Source of the DNA: Duganella dendranthematis
GTDB taxonomy: Bacteria; Pseudomonadota; Gammaproteobacteria; Burkholderiales; Burkholderiaceae_D
Assembly (NCBI RefSeq): GCF_012849375.1
Contig: NZ_CP051684.1
Span: 5,394,001-5,458,000 of the forward strand
DNA: 64,000 nt
Direction: 5' to 3'
This document shows, in pieces, positions 15,690 through 24,681 of this stretch; the first letter of the stretch is position 1, and every line of letters starts with the position of its first letter. Both the position numbers and the translations under genes were made by a program. Under the pieces are notes generated by a model. That model was not told the origin of the DNA. It was given only the letters and a program-made list of their open reading frames with translations, and did not search any database.

Positions 15690-18365
15690 TTATTTGCTAC
15701 GCAATTGTACCTCCGCACTGCGCAAACCCTCTGCACTGGCGCGTACCGTGATGGCGCCTTTCTGTCCCGGCCTGGCGCGCACGATGGCTAGCGCCAGGCC
15801 GTTGAACGCCGCGCGCTCGGGCGACTTGAATGATTCGAGGTTGGTGGGATCGCCGTTATCGGTCGCCACCAGTTCGCCGGCGCCTTCCACTGTGAAGCGG
15901 ATGCGCTGGTCCGCGCGCGGAGCGGTGACGCCATTGGCGTCGGTCACGCGCACGGTGATGAAGGATAGGTCCTGGCCATCGGCGGCGATGGTGCTGCGGT
16001 CGGCTTTTGCTTCCAGCTGCGCTGCCGCTTGCGCCGTCTTCACCGTATCGCGTGCCCACTCCTTGCCGTCCTTGTAGGCGACCACGCTGATCTCGCCCGG
16101 TTCATACACCACATAGTCCCAGCGCAGGCGGTACTCATACGGCGCTTTCTTGCGGCGGCCCTGCGATTTACCGTTGACGAACAATTCCGCCTCGTCGCCC
16201 GACGTGAACAGGTGCACCGGCGTCACTTCGCCCACGCGCTCCGGCCAGGTCCAATGCGGCAGCAGGTGCGCGAGCGGCAGCTCCGGCCGCCAGCGTGACT
16301 GGTACAGGTAGTACCGGTCTTTCGGGAAGCCTGCCAGATCGATGATGCCGGAGTAGGAACTGCGCGCGCCGTAGTAGGGCGTCGGCTCGCCGAGATAATC
16401 GAAACCGGTCCAGACAAACTCGCCGGCCACGTAAGGGTTCTGGTCCTGCGCCGCCCACGAACGGTCGGCCGAGCTGCCGAAATCGGCGGCAAACAATTCA
16501 TAGGCGCTCACCTGCTGGCGCTTGGGATCACCGCCGGCGCCAGGCCGCACCGGCGCGCTGATCACGCCCGGCACTGGAAACTGGTACTCGCCACGGCTGC
16601 TCAGCGCCGACGCGCTTTCGGTCGACAGCATCATCTTGTCCGGGAACTTCTGGTGGAAGTTGGGGAACTGGCCGGGCAGGCTGCGAATGCCGGCGCCCTG
16701 ATAATTGAGGCTGATGACGTCCACCGTTGCGGGCAAGGGCATGTCGGCCTTGGCGTAGTTCATGGCGCCGGTGACTGGGCGGGTCGGATCTTCTTCGTGC
16801 GCGATGTCCACCAGCTTTTTGCCGATGGCCGCGCCGGCGTCGCCGGTATACTGCTCACCGACTTCGTTCCCCACGCTCCACATGATGATGGACGGATGGT
16901 TGCGGTCGCGGCGCAGCATGGCGCGCAAATCCTGTTCGTGCCAGTCAGGGAAAATCAGGTGGAAGTCGAGCGGCGTTTTCTTGCGTTCCCACGAATCGAA
17001 TACTTCATCCATGACCAGGATGCCCATGCGGTCGGTGAGTTCCAGCAGTTCCGGCGCCGGCGGATTGTGGCTCATGCGGACCGTGTTGGCGCCCATCTGC
17101 TGCAGTATCTGCAGCTGCCGCTCGGCGGCGCGCACGTTGAAGGCCGCGCCCAGCGCACCCAGATCGTGGTGGTTGTTGACGCCATTGATCATGATCTTTT
17201 CGCCATTGACGAACATGCCCTGGTTGGCGTCAAAGCGCAGCGAGCGAATGCCGAACGGCGTTTCCTGCGTATCCACTACTTTGCCGTTGCGGCTGATGGT
17301 GGTCACGGCGAGGTAGCGGTTGGGACGCTGTTGCGGCAGCGGTCCCCACAAGCGTGGCTGCGTCACGCGCGTGCTGGCGTTGGCGGTGGCGCTGCTGCGC
17401 GCATTGACGCTGACGCGCTGGACCGGCAGCGTGGCGACCACCGAGCCGGTGCGCTTGCCGTTGTCGTCCAGCGCGTACAGCTGCGTGCCGACGTCCAGCG
17501 TGGCCGCATCCTTGCCGTCGTTGTCGACGGTGACCGCCAGTTCGACGTGCGCTGATTCGGCCGACACCTGCGGCGTGCGCACTACCGTGCCCCAGTGGGC
17601 CACATGCACCGGATCGGCGACCGTCAGCCACACATTGCGGTACAGGCCCGCCCCCGGATACCAGCGTGCCGATTCGGCCGGGTTGTCGAGACGGATCGCC
17701 AGTTGATTGACGCCGCCCGGCGTGACATAAGGCGTCAGGTCGAGGCGGAAGGAGTTGTAGCCGTAAGGCCAGCCACCCACCAGCCGGCCGTTGAGCCACA
17801 CGGTGGCATAGGACATGGCGCCGTCGATGTCGAGGAAGATGGACTTGCCTTTGTCGCGCGCGGGAATGTCCAGCTTCTTGCGATACCAGGCCGGGCCCCA
17901 AGTCTGCAAACGTCCCATGCCGCCGTACGGGCCAGTGGCGAGGAAGGGGCCTTCGATGGCCCAGTCGTGCGGCAGCGTCACCGCGCGCCAATCGCGGTCA
18001 TCAAAGCCGGCGACCAGCAGTGGCGGTGGCGTTGTGGTGGAGCTGGCTGGATCGGCAGCCGGCCGTTGCGCGCGGCGCGCGGGGTCGGCGACGAAGGCGT
18101 TGCCGCTCGGGAGTATCCACGGCTTCAGCAGGCCGTCGCTGGAGCGCTGCACTTTTTCCGCCTCGTCCGGACGCGCATCTGCCACTTTGCCGTCGGCGCT
18201 TTGCTTGATCTCGGGCCGCACATCGTATTGCAGCTGGTCTGCATAGCCTTGCGGATCGCCGCGCTGGAAACGCCAGCCATCGTTGATGGCGTGGCGGTCG
18301 GCGGCCAGCGACGTCAGTGGCAGCAGGGCTGCCAGCGTCAGGCCCAGGTAACGATGCGGTCTCAA
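15690..18365 (-). CDS. Glycoside hydrolase family 2, beta-galactosidase-like
   Basis: The 891-residue exported protein has the GH2 order: jelly-roll sugar-binding domain (GPYGGMGRLQTWGPAWYRK), immunoglobulin-like domain, TIM-barrel with acid/base Glu in MWSVGNEVGE, probable nucleophile Glu in MLSTESASAL, then GEFVWTGFDYLGEPTPYY, a DUF4982-type domain and a C-terminal Ig-like domain (ADGQDLSFITVRVTDANG). The start is TTG at 18365: it sits seven bases after AAGGAG and leads straight into a signal peptide (MRPHRYLGLTLAALLPL), and there is no in-frame ATG. Transcription is from the promoter at 18407-18435. Beta-galactosidase or beta-galacturonidase/arabinosidase specificity cannot be told. Confidence 0.92.
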   Translation of the reverse strand: MRPHRYLGLTLAALLPLTSLAADRHAINDGWRFQRGDPQGYADQLQYDVRPEIKQSADGKVADARPDEAEKVQRSSDGLLKPWILPSGNAFVADPARRAQRPAADPASSTTTPPPLLVAGFDDRDWRAVTLPHDWAIEGPFLATGPYGGMGRLQTWGPAWYRKKLDIPARDKGKSIFLDIDGAMSYATVWLNGRLVGGWPYGYNSFRLDLTPYVTPGGVNQLAIRLDNPAESARWYPGAGLYRNVWLTVADPVHVAHWGTVVRTPQVSAESAHVELAVTVDNDGKDAATLDVGTQLYALDDNGKRTGSVVATLPVQRVSVNARSSATANASTRVTQPRLWGPLPQQRPNRYLAVTTISRNGKVVDTQETPFGIRSLRFDANQGMFVNGEKIMINGVNNHHDLGALGAAFNVRAAERQLQILQQMGANTVRMSHNPPAPELLELTDRMGILVMDEVFDSWERKKTPLDFHLIFPDWHEQDLRAMLRRDRNHPSIIMWSVGNEVGEQYTGDAGAAIGKKLVDIAHEEDPTRPVTGAMNYAKADMPLPATVDVISLNYQGAGIRSLPGQFPNFHQKFPDKMMLSTESASALSSRGEYQFPVPGVISAPVRPGAGGDPKRQQVSAYELFAADFGSSADRSWAAQDQNPYVAGEFVWTGFDYLGEPTPYYGARSSYSGIIDLAGFPKDRYYLYQSRWRPELPLAHLLPHWTWPERVGEVTPVHLFTSGDEAELFVNGKSQGRRKKAPYEYRLRWDYVVYEPGEISVVAYKDGKEWARDTVKTAQAAAQLEAKADRSTIAADGQDLSFITVRVTDANGVTAPRADQRIRFTVEGAGELVATDNGDPTNLESFKSPERAAFNGLALAIVRARPGQKGAITVRASAEGLRSAEVQLRSK

Positions 18366-18385
18366 GATGTCTCCTTTTTATGGTT

Positions 18386-18401
18386 ATGGTAGCGCAATCA
18401 T
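18386..18401. promoter_or_regulatory. LacI-family operator-like palindrome
   Basis: ATGGTAGCGCAATCAT is a 16-base imperfect palindrome centred on GCGC (six of eight base pairs symmetric) and resembles the TGTTAGCGCTAACA type bound by many LacI/GalR regulators. It starts at the predicted transcription start of the GH2-GH43 operon and lies between that operon and the LacI-type regulator gene, so binding would block transcription. Confidence 0.7.
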
Positions 18402-18406
18402 TTTGG

Positions 18407-18435
18407 AGTGTAGGTAGTTGTGAGGGCGAAGTCAA
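18407..18435 (-). promoter_or_regulatory. Sigma70 promoter of the GH2-GH43 operon
   Basis: On the minus strand TTGACT (18430-18435) and TACACT (18407-18412) are separated by exactly 17 bases. The expected start near 18400 falls on the operator palindrome. Shine-Dalgarno AAGGAG and the TTG start of the GH2 gene follow. Confidence 0.75.
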
Positions 18436-18477
18436 TTGGATAGAATGATTCCGCTATCAACAATCACGAAAGAACCG

Positions 18478-19482
18478 ATGCCTGCCACCCCCGTCACACT
18501 GATCGATGTCGCCAAGGCGGCGGGCGTTTCGCCGATCACGGTATCGCGCGCATTGAATGAGCCGCATCTGGTGAAGCCGGCGACTTTGGCCAAGGTGCAG
18601 CAAGCCGTCAAGCTCACCGGCTACGTAAAAAATATGCTGGCCGGCGGTCTGGCTTCCAGCCGCAGCAAGCTGGTGGCGCTGGTGCTGCCGACCATCTCGA
18701 CGCAGACGTTCGCTGAAATGGTGCAGGGCGCGACCGACCGCCTGACCGCCGCCGGCTACCAGCTGCTGCTGGGGATCGTCGGCTATGAAACCTGGCGCGA
18801 AGAGATTCTGGTCGAGACGATTCTGAGCCGGCGGCCGGACGGCATCATCCTCACCGGTTCACTGCACACCGACAGCACGCGACAGCGCCTGCTGCAAATC
18901 GGTACGCCGGTGGTGGAGGCGTGGGATCTGACACCGCATCCGATCGACATGGCAATCGGCTTTTCGCACGAAGAAGTGGGCCATATGTGCGCGCAGCATT
19001 TGCTGAAGCAGGGCTACCGCCGCTTCGCCATGCTGACCGCGAACGACCCGCGCGCCGGCCAGCGCACGCAGGGCTTCCAGGTAGCGATTGCGAAGCATGG
19101 CGCCAGCGTGATCGCCTCGCATGTGGTGCAGGCGCCGGGCGCTTTGCCGCAGGGCCGTCTCGGCGCGATCAAGCTGCTGGACGAGCATCCGGAACTGGAC
19201 GCGATTTTTTGTAGCTCGGACACGCTGGCGCACGGTGTGCTGATCGAGGCGCAAAGCCGCGGCCTGCGCGTGCCGCAAGACCTGGCCATCATGGGCTTCG
19301 GCGATCTGAATTTTTCCGAGTACACCAATCCGCCGCTGTCCACTGTCAAGGTGGATGGCGCCAAGATTGGCGCATTGTCGGCGCAAGCCTTGCTGGACCG
19401 GCTAACCAGCGGCGCCGAATCAGCGCAGGCGGAGCGCGTGGTCAACACCGGCTTTGAACTGATCCAGCGCGGCAGCACCTAG
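18478..19482 (+). CDS. LacI family transcriptional regulator
   Basis: The 334-residue repressor has an N-terminal helix-turn-helix (TLIDVAKAAGVSPITVSRALN), a hinge (LASSRSKLVALVLP) and a periplasmic-binding-protein-like sensor domain (IFCSSDTLAHGVLIEAQSRGLRVPQDLAIMGFGD). It is closest in feel to the GntR/gluconate-type branch. Starts at 18436 or 18445 would add up to 14 residues of no family character; the ATG at 18478 follows GAAAGAA. It is divergent from the GH2-GH43 operon with an operator-like palindrome between, so it probably represses those glycosidases until a sugar is bound. The last four bases overlap the convergent photolyase gene. Confidence 0.92.
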   Translation: MPATPVTLIDVAKAAGVSPITVSRALNEPHLVKPATLAKVQQAVKLTGYVKNMLAGGLASSRSKLVALVLPTISTQTFAEMVQGATDRLTAAGYQLLLGIVGYETWREEILVETILSRRPDGIILTGSLHTDSTRQRLLQIGTPVVEAWDLTPHPIDMAIGFSHEEVGHMCAQHLLKQGYRRFAMLTANDPRAGQRTQGFQVAIAKHGASVIASHVVQAPGALPQGRLGAIKLLDEHPELDAIFCSSDTLAHGVLIEAQSRGLRVPQDLAIMGFGDLNFSEYTNPPLSTVKVDGAKIGALSAQALLDRLTSGAESAQAERVVNTGFELIQRGST

Positions 19483-21005
19483 AGTTCTGCCACCCCGGCG
19501 CGCAGGTCGGCCGCTCGTTCGCGCAGTGCGGCCAGCGCGCCGTCATCCATGCGCCGCAGCTGCTGGTAGACCATGCCAAGACGTTGGTTGTTTTCCAGCG
19601 TGTCCCGGTTGCGGTCGAAGAAATCCCAGTACAAGGCGTTGTACGGACAGGCGCGTTCGCCGAGACGCGCCTTTTTGTCGTAATGACAGCCCTTGCAATA
19701 ATCGCTCATGCGGTCGATATAGGCAGCGCTGGAGACGTAAGGCTTGGTGGCCAGCAGGCCGCCATCGGCGAACTGGCTCATGCCCAGCGTGTTGGGCAGT
19801 TCCACCCATTCGAAGGCGTCGATGTAAATCCCCAGATACCAGCGATGCAGCTCTTGCGGCGACAGGCCGGCCAGCAGCGCGAAATTCCCGATCACCATCA
19901 GGCGGTTGATGTGGTGGGTGTGCGCATGCTCCAGTGACTGGCCGACGGCCGCCGCCACGCAGCGCATGCGCGTTTTGCCATCCCAGAACCACCATGGCAG
20001 CGGGGTATTGTGGCCGAAGGCGTTCAGTTTGTCGTAGCCCGGCATGCGGTGCCAGTAGACGCCGCGCACGTATTCGCGCCAGCCTAGGATCTGGCGGATG
20101 TAGCCTTCGGCCGACGCCACCGGCACCGCGCCGTCGCGCCATGCGGCTTCCACCCGTTCCACCACGGTGCGCGGTGACAGCAGCTTGACGTTCATCGCAA
20201 ACGACAGCAGCGAGTGAAACAGGCGCCAGGCCTTGACGCTCATCGCATCCTGGAAGCGACCGAAGTGGGGCAAAGCCTGTTCAACGAAGTTGTCGAGCTG
20301 CTGCAAGGCTTCCTCGTGGTTCAGCGGCCAGGCGAAGTTTTGCGCATTGGGTTCACCGAAGCTTTTGGCGCCGGAAGCCTGGATGGTGTCCCACAATGCG
20401 CTGTGATCGTGGCGGCCGCGCCAGTCGGAAGGTTCCCACGGCAGGCCTTTCCAGGCTTCGCGGTTGTCGTGGTCGAAGTTCCACTGGCCGCCGGCAGGTT
20501 TGCCGGTTTCTGACATCAGTATGCCGTGCTTGCTGCGCATGCGGCGGTAAAAGTGCTCCATCAGCCAGCTATTGCGGCCTTCGAAGATGCGGGCGGCTTC
20601 GTCGCGCGCGGTGTAGAAATGCTCGGTGTCGTCCATCCATGCGGGGATCGACAGGGCGGCGGCGTAGTCGGCCAGCTGGCGGTCCAGCCGCCATTCGTCC
20701 GGCGCTTGCCAGTGGAATTCTGTAGCCTTGTAATGCGCCAGCAGGTAGTCCAGATTGTCGGGCAGAGACTGACGGTTGTTGGTGTCGTCGATGGAGAGGT
20801 AGTGCACGCGGTGGCCGGCGTCTCGCAGGCGCCGGGCAAAGTCGCGCATGGCGGCGAAGATGGCGATGATTTTTTGTGCGTGATGCAGCACGTAGTCGGT
20901 TTCCTGCCGGACTTCCATCATGACGAAGACTTGATCGTCCTGCGGGTGGGTGAACCAGCTGTGTGCATGATTGAGCTGGTCTCCAAGTAGTAGTTTGAGT
21001 CTCAT
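19479..21005 (-). CDS. Cryptochrome/photolyase-related protein with iron-sulfur cluster (FeS-BCP, PhrB-like)
   Basis: The 508-residue flavoprotein belongs to the prokaryotic (6-4) photolyase/cryptochrome group that uses light to repair DNA or to signal. The N-terminal alpha/beta domain begins LKLLLGDQLNHAHSWF and a helical FAD domain follows (NALPxY-like regions, HTHHINRLMVIGNFALLAGL). Four cysteines fit the 4Fe-4S cluster of this family: one in RMRCVAAAVG and three in SDYCKGCHYDKKARLGERAC (C-x2-C-x12-C). It is the second gene after the MerR-type regulator (9-base gap), an arrangement common for light-responsive regulators and photolyases. Confidence 0.93.
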   Translation of the reverse strand: MRLKLLLGDQLNHAHSWFTHPQDDQVFVMMEVRQETDYVLHHAQKIIAIFAAMRDFARRLRDAGHRVHYLSIDDTNNRQSLPDNLDYLLAHYKATEFHWQAPDEWRLDRQLADYAAALSIPAWMDDTEHFYTARDEAARIFEGRNSWLMEHFYRRMRSKHGILMSETGKPAGGQWNFDHDNREAWKGLPWEPSDWRGRHDHSALWDTIQASGAKSFGEPNAQNFAWPLNHEEALQQLDNFVEQALPHFGRFQDAMSVKAWRLFHSLLSFAMNVKLLSPRTVVERVEAAWRDGAVPVASAEGYIRQILGWREYVRGVYWHRMPGYDKLNAFGHNTPLPWWFWDGKTRMRCVAAAVGQSLEHAHTHHINRLMVIGNFALLAGLSPQELHRWYLGIYIDAFEWVELPNTLGMSQFADGGLLATKPYVSSAAYIDRMSDYCKGCHYDKKARLGERACPYNALYWDFFDRNRDTLENNQRLGMVYQQLRRMDDGALAALRERAADLRAGVAEL

Positions 21006-21014
21006 CGTTTCCTG

Positions 21015-21944
21015 TCATCTGGCTGGCATGGGCAATCCCTCCGCGTACGCCAGTCGTTCTAGTGCGTCTTCCATCAGCATGCGGGCGTGACCGGCGCTGC
21101 GGGCCAGGTCATCGTGCATGGCAGCGTCGGTCGCGTTGCGGTTTGCGCACTGCGCGCTGTAGCGTTCAAAGCTGGTCAGCATCAGCAGGATGTCGGCCAG
21201 GTGGCGCGGGCATTCGCAGTTGATGCTGGACGAGGCAGCTGCCAGCGCCGCCAGTTCTTCATCGTTCAGACGGCGCGGCGCGGCCGGCTTGGTCGGCCCT
21301 GGCGGCGGCAGCGCGGCGCCGGTGAGGGCGGTGTTGCACAGCACCGCTACTTCCGAAGCATCCGACGGTGAGCGCGCCACCAGGCAGCCGTGTTCGCGCA
21401 GGCGCCGCACAGTGGCGCTGTCGCAGAACCTGTACAGCACTACGGTGGCCTTGGCGGGCACGGCGCGGCGCAAGCTGCGTATTTGCGGCATGGCGTCGGC
21501 CGTCATTTCAGGCGCTTCGATCAGCAGCACGTCGGCGCTGGCGCCGGCCAGTTCCTGTTCTGCGTCGTCCAATTGTGCGCAGACGGCGACGATGTCCAGC
21601 AACGGCGTGGTACGCGTGGCACTGAGACGTTGGGCCAGCGCGGCGCCGACCACGGCCAATTTTAACGACTGCACGCCGCTGGCCCGCTGCACGCCAGCGA
21701 GGGCGGCCAGTTCGGCGGCATCCAGCCTGGCGACGGTGCCGATGGCGTGGCCCTGATCGACCACGCGCTTCAGCAGCCCAAGCCGGTGTACCTGTTCGGA
21801 AGAATAGAGGCGCTGGCCCTGCGGCGAACGGTCCACATCGGACACGCCATAACGGCGTTCCCACACGCGCAGCGTTTCCACCGGCAGTCCTGCCAGGCGG
21901 GCGGCTACGCCGCTGCGATAGCCCTTCGTCATTTTCTGGTTCAT
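21015..21944 (-). CDS. MerR family regulator with degenerate cobalamin-binding-like domain
   Basis: The 309-residue protein has a MerR helix-turn-helix at the N-terminus (YRSGVAARLAGLPVETLRVWERRYG; RSPQGQRLYSSEQVHRLGLLKRVVDQGHAIG). A region of about 120 residues follows with Rossmann-like strands (LKLAVVGAALAQRL, ADVLLIEAPEM, ATVVLYRFCD, CLVARSPSD), in the position of the B12-binding domain of LitR/CarH light regulators, then a helical tail. I do not see the DxHxxG histidine motif needed to bind adenosylcobalamin, nor a full four-helix bundle. The start at 21944 follows a strong GGAGG. It is cotranscribed with the photolyase and divergent from a small FAD oxidoreductase, consistent with a light or oxidative stress regulon. 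Confidence 0.85.
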   Translation of the reverse strand: MNQKMTKGYRSGVAARLAGLPVETLRVWERRYGVSDVDRSPQGQRLYSSEQVHRLGLLKRVVDQGHAIGTVARLDAAELAALAGVQRASGVQSLKLAVVGAALAQRLSATRTTPLLDIVAVCAQLDDAEQELAGASADVLLIEAPEMTADAMPQIRSLRRAVPAKATVVLYRFCDSATVRRLREHGCLVARSPSDASEVAVLCNTALTGAALPPPGPTKPAAPRRLNDEELAALAAASSSINCECPRHLADILLMLTSFERYSAQCANRNATDAAMHDDLARSAGHARMLMEDALERLAYAEGLPMPAR

Positions 21945-22038
21945 TCTAGCGATCCTCCATACCCAAATGCTAGCATGAACCGGGATTGAACCGGCCTTGA
22001 TGCGCTCACCGGCGATAAGCGCCGATATACTTGCAAAT

Positions 22039-22560
22039 ATGAAGGCGAATATATTCAATGTAGGGGTAGTGGGCGCCGGTCTGGCAGGCATGTCATGCGC
22101 CCGGCATCTGCAAAGCGATCTATATAAAGTGACGATGTTCGATGCCAAGCGGCTCAGTCCCGGCGGCGTTGACTTGACTATTCGTCAGGGCATGACGATC
22201 TACGACATCTGGCATGAAGGCGGCTGGCGGCTGGCGTCGCTGGAGACTGGCGCACTCGGTGAGAGGTTTGACGCACTGATGCTGGCGTTGCCGGCTGCGC
22301 AAGCGTCGGCCTTGCTCGCGCCACTGTTGCCGGCGACGGCGATGCAAGTGGCGTCCATGGAACCATCGGCAGAACATTGTATCTGGCTGCCCGCAGTGCA
22401 AGTCGGCGTGTGTGGCGGCTGGCTGCGCGGCGATCATGAGGGCGATGCGTGGCTGAGCGGCAGGGCGCTTGCGGCCCGGATGCTCAGCCAGCGTACGGCG
22501 GATCAGAACTCGGTGGACGCGGTCAGGCCGAAAGTACGCGGTGCGCCGAGCACCAGATAG
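22039..22560 (+). CDS. Shrunken renalase-like/COG3380 FAD oxidoreductase
   Basis: The 173-residue protein keeps the N-terminal dinucleotide-binding motif (VGVVGAGLAGMSCARHL, then VTMFDAKRLSPGG), a middle strand (FDALMLALPAAQASALLAPLLP), and the C-terminal VGVCGGWLRGDHEGDAWLSGRALA that contacts FAD. COG3380 family members are about 320-350 residues. Here the stretches between these blocks, including the substrate domain, are missing without loss of frame. The last 19 residues are read through the end of the convergent receptor gene (58-base overlap), suggesting that the original stop was lost. It is either a decaying gene or a minimal FAD protein. Position next to photolyase and MerR genes is typical for the full-length family. 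Confidence 0.65.
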   Translation: MKANIFNVGVVGAGLAGMSCARHLQSDLYKVTMFDAKRLSPGGVDLTIRQGMTIYDIWHEGGWRLASLETGALGERFDALMLALPAAQASALLAPLLPATAMQVASMEPSAEHCIWLPAVQVGVCGGWLRGDHEGDAWLSGRALAARMLSQRTADQNSVDAVRPKVRGAPSTR

Positions 22561-24659
22561 CCGGTGCCTTGCGAGCCGCCGGCCGAGGCCCAGTAGTTCT
22601 TGTCGGTGACGTTGTCCACGCGGGCGCGCAGCACCACGCTGTGATCGGCCACCTTGAGCTCATAGCGCGTGCTCAGGTCCAGGCGATTCCACGACGGCAG
22701 TTGCTGCGTATTGGCTGCATTGGCCCACTGCGACGACGTATGCAGCACGCGCGCCGAAACGCTAAAACCGCGCACGCCCGACACATCCCAATCCACGCCC
22801 ACGTTCATCTGCGTATCCGGCACGCCAATCACGTCCTTGCCGTCGGTGAGACCGCCTGCGGTACGCTGCTGTGTGGCGTCGAGCAAGGTGGCGCCGCCCA
22901 GCACGCGCAGGCCGCGCAGCGGTTCACCGTAGGCCGTCAGTTCCATGCCACGGTTACGCTGTTCGCCTTCGATGCCGACCACTTTGGTGGTCGGATTCAG
23001 CACACTCATAGGCTGGCTGGTGGTGAACAATGCAGCGGTGGCGCCATAGCGGCCGCCATCGAACTTGACGCCGGCTTCCTTCTGCACCGATTTGTAAGGC
23101 GCGAAAATCTGGCCGACGTTGACGGCGGTAGAGCCGGCAATCGCGCCTTGCTGCAAGCTCTCCACACGGTTGGCGTACACCGATACCTGCGGCGTGATCT
23201 TGTAGACGATGGCGGCGATCGGCGTATTGGCGCCTTCGTTGTAGTAGGCGTTTTGCTTGCCGGTGTTGTAGGCAAAGCCTTGCTGCCTGATGTTCTGATG
23301 GCGCACACCGACCGTGGCCAGCAGCGTATCGTTGAAGAGGCCCATGCTGTCCACCACCGCCTCACTCACCAGCGTCACCTTGTTGGTGGTGCGCGGGTCG
23401 GCCATGCTGTTGCCGAAGGTGGTCAGAGTGGGCAGCGTCAGCACCGACGGGTTGTAAAGGCTGGTGTTCTGGTAGGCCGAGGTGGCGTAGGCGTTACGCG
23501 AATCCAGGTCGAAGCCGGTGGTGGTCAGCGCCAGCTTGTGGCTGACCGGACCGGTATGCAGTTCTGCGCGGACGCCCAGTTCACCGGTCTTGATGTGATC
23601 TTCACGCGCATTGTCGAAACGGCGCAGCTGACCCGCGCCGGCGGCGGTGGTCAGGTTCAAGGTGCTGCCCAGGCGGTTCAATTCATTGCCCTGGCGGCCG
23701 CCGAAGGCAGCCCAGGCCACCACGTCCTTGCTGATGTCCCATTCGCCGCGCAGCGTGCCGAAGACGTCGCGCTCACTGGAAAAGTCCCATGGCTGGCCGT
23801 AGTTGGCCGCGGCATCCGGCGCCGCAGGCACGGCCAGGCCGGCGCCGACGTTGACAGCCGGACGGGCGTTGTACAGCTTGCTGTTCTGCCAGCCCAGATC
23901 AGCCGACAGGCGGAAGCCACGGCCGCGATAATCGGCGCCGATGGCGGCCATTTGCAGGTCGCGGTCTTCGTTGTCGACGCCGGAGCCGCCTTTGCGCTGC
24001 ACGGCGTTGACGCGCACGCCGAACCGTTTTTCATCGCCGAAGCGGCGCGCGATGTCGGTGGCCAGATAGGTCTGCTTGCCGGTTTGCAGGCCAGCCGACA
24101 CTTCGTTGAGGTCGGCGTTCGGTGCGCGTTTCGGCAGCAGATTGATTGCGCCACCAATACCGCCGCCGCCCGGCGTCGCGCCGTTCAGGAAGGTATTGGC
24201 GCCACGGAAGACTTCCACGCGCTCCAGCAATTCGGCGGCGATGTACTGGCGCGGCAGCACGCCGTTCAGGCCGTTGTAGGCGAGGTCGTCCGAGTTGACC
24301 GGAAATCCGCGGATGATGTACACCTCCTGGTAGTTGCCGAAGCCGCGCGCCACGCGCACGCCGGGATCGCTTTGCAGCACGTCGGCCACGCTGTGTGCCT
24401 GCTGGTCTTGGATGAATTGCTGAGTGAAATTGGTGCTGTTGAACGGCGTATCCATCAAATCCATGGTGCCGAGCAGGCCGACGCGGCCGCCCTTGGCAAC
24501 CTGGCCGCCACCAAAAGTCTTGGACAAGCCGGCTGCTGAAGCGTCGGCAGAGGCGCTGATGACGACCGACTGTACCGGTTCATCGGCGATTTGTGCGCGG
24601 GCGGGAAGGGTATAAATTGCGGACAGGACGCAAAGCGTCAAAGGTGAGAGGCGAGGCAT
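22503..24659 (-). CDS. TonB-dependent siderophore receptor
   Basis: The 718-residue outer-membrane receptor imports a ferric siderophore. It has a signal peptide (LCVLSAIYTLPARAQ), a plug domain (about 60-220: QQFIQDQQAHSVADVLQSDPGVRVARGFGNYQEVYIIRGFPV, VEVFRGANTFLNGATPGGGGIGGAINLLPKR) and a 22-strand barrel ending in Phe (TFGLTASTEF). The plug wording is that of the FpvA/FhuE-like siderophore class without an N-terminal STN domain, so it does not signal to a FecR. The start at 24659 is chosen for the signal peptide; the frame remains open upstream into non-coding DNA. A Fur box lies 23 bases upstream. Confidence 0.93.
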   Translation of the reverse strand: MPRLSPLTLCVLSAIYTLPARAQIADEPVQSVVISASADASAAGLSKTFGGGQVAKGGRVGLLGTMDLMDTPFNSTNFTQQFIQDQQAHSVADVLQSDPGVRVARGFGNYQEVYIIRGFPVNSDDLAYNGLNGVLPRQYIAAELLERVEVFRGANTFLNGATPGGGGIGGAINLLPKRAPNADLNEVSAGLQTGKQTYLATDIARRFGDEKRFGVRVNAVQRKGGSGVDNEDRDLQMAAIGADYRGRGFRLSADLGWQNSKLYNARPAVNVGAGLAVPAAPDAAANYGQPWDFSSERDVFGTLRGEWDISKDVVAWAAFGGRQGNELNRLGSTLNLTTAAGAGQLRRFDNAREDHIKTGELGVRAELHTGPVSHKLALTTTGFDLDSRNAYATSAYQNTSLYNPSVLTLPTLTTFGNSMADPRTTNKVTLVSEAVVDSMGLFNDTLLATVGVRHQNIRQQGFAYNTGKQNAYYNEGANTPIAAIVYKITPQVSVYANRVESLQQGAIAGSTAVNVGQIFAPYKSVQKEAGVKFDGGRYGATAALFTTSQPMSVLNPTTKVVGIEGEQRNRGMELTAYGEPLRGLRVLGGATLLDATQQRTAGGLTDGKDVIGVPDTQMNVGVDWDVSGVRGFSVSARVLHTSSQWANAANTQQLPSWNRLDLSTRYELKVADHSVVLRARVDNVTDKNYWASAGGSQGTGYLVLGAPRTFGLTASTEF

Positions 24660-24681
24660 GATAGTGTGGTTGTGTTGAGAA

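Noticed and set aside
22449..24539. Open frame of 696 codons opposite the siderophore receptor
   Set aside because: Shadow of the receptor; no signal peptide, no recognisable motif, and the opposite strand has plug and barrel features.
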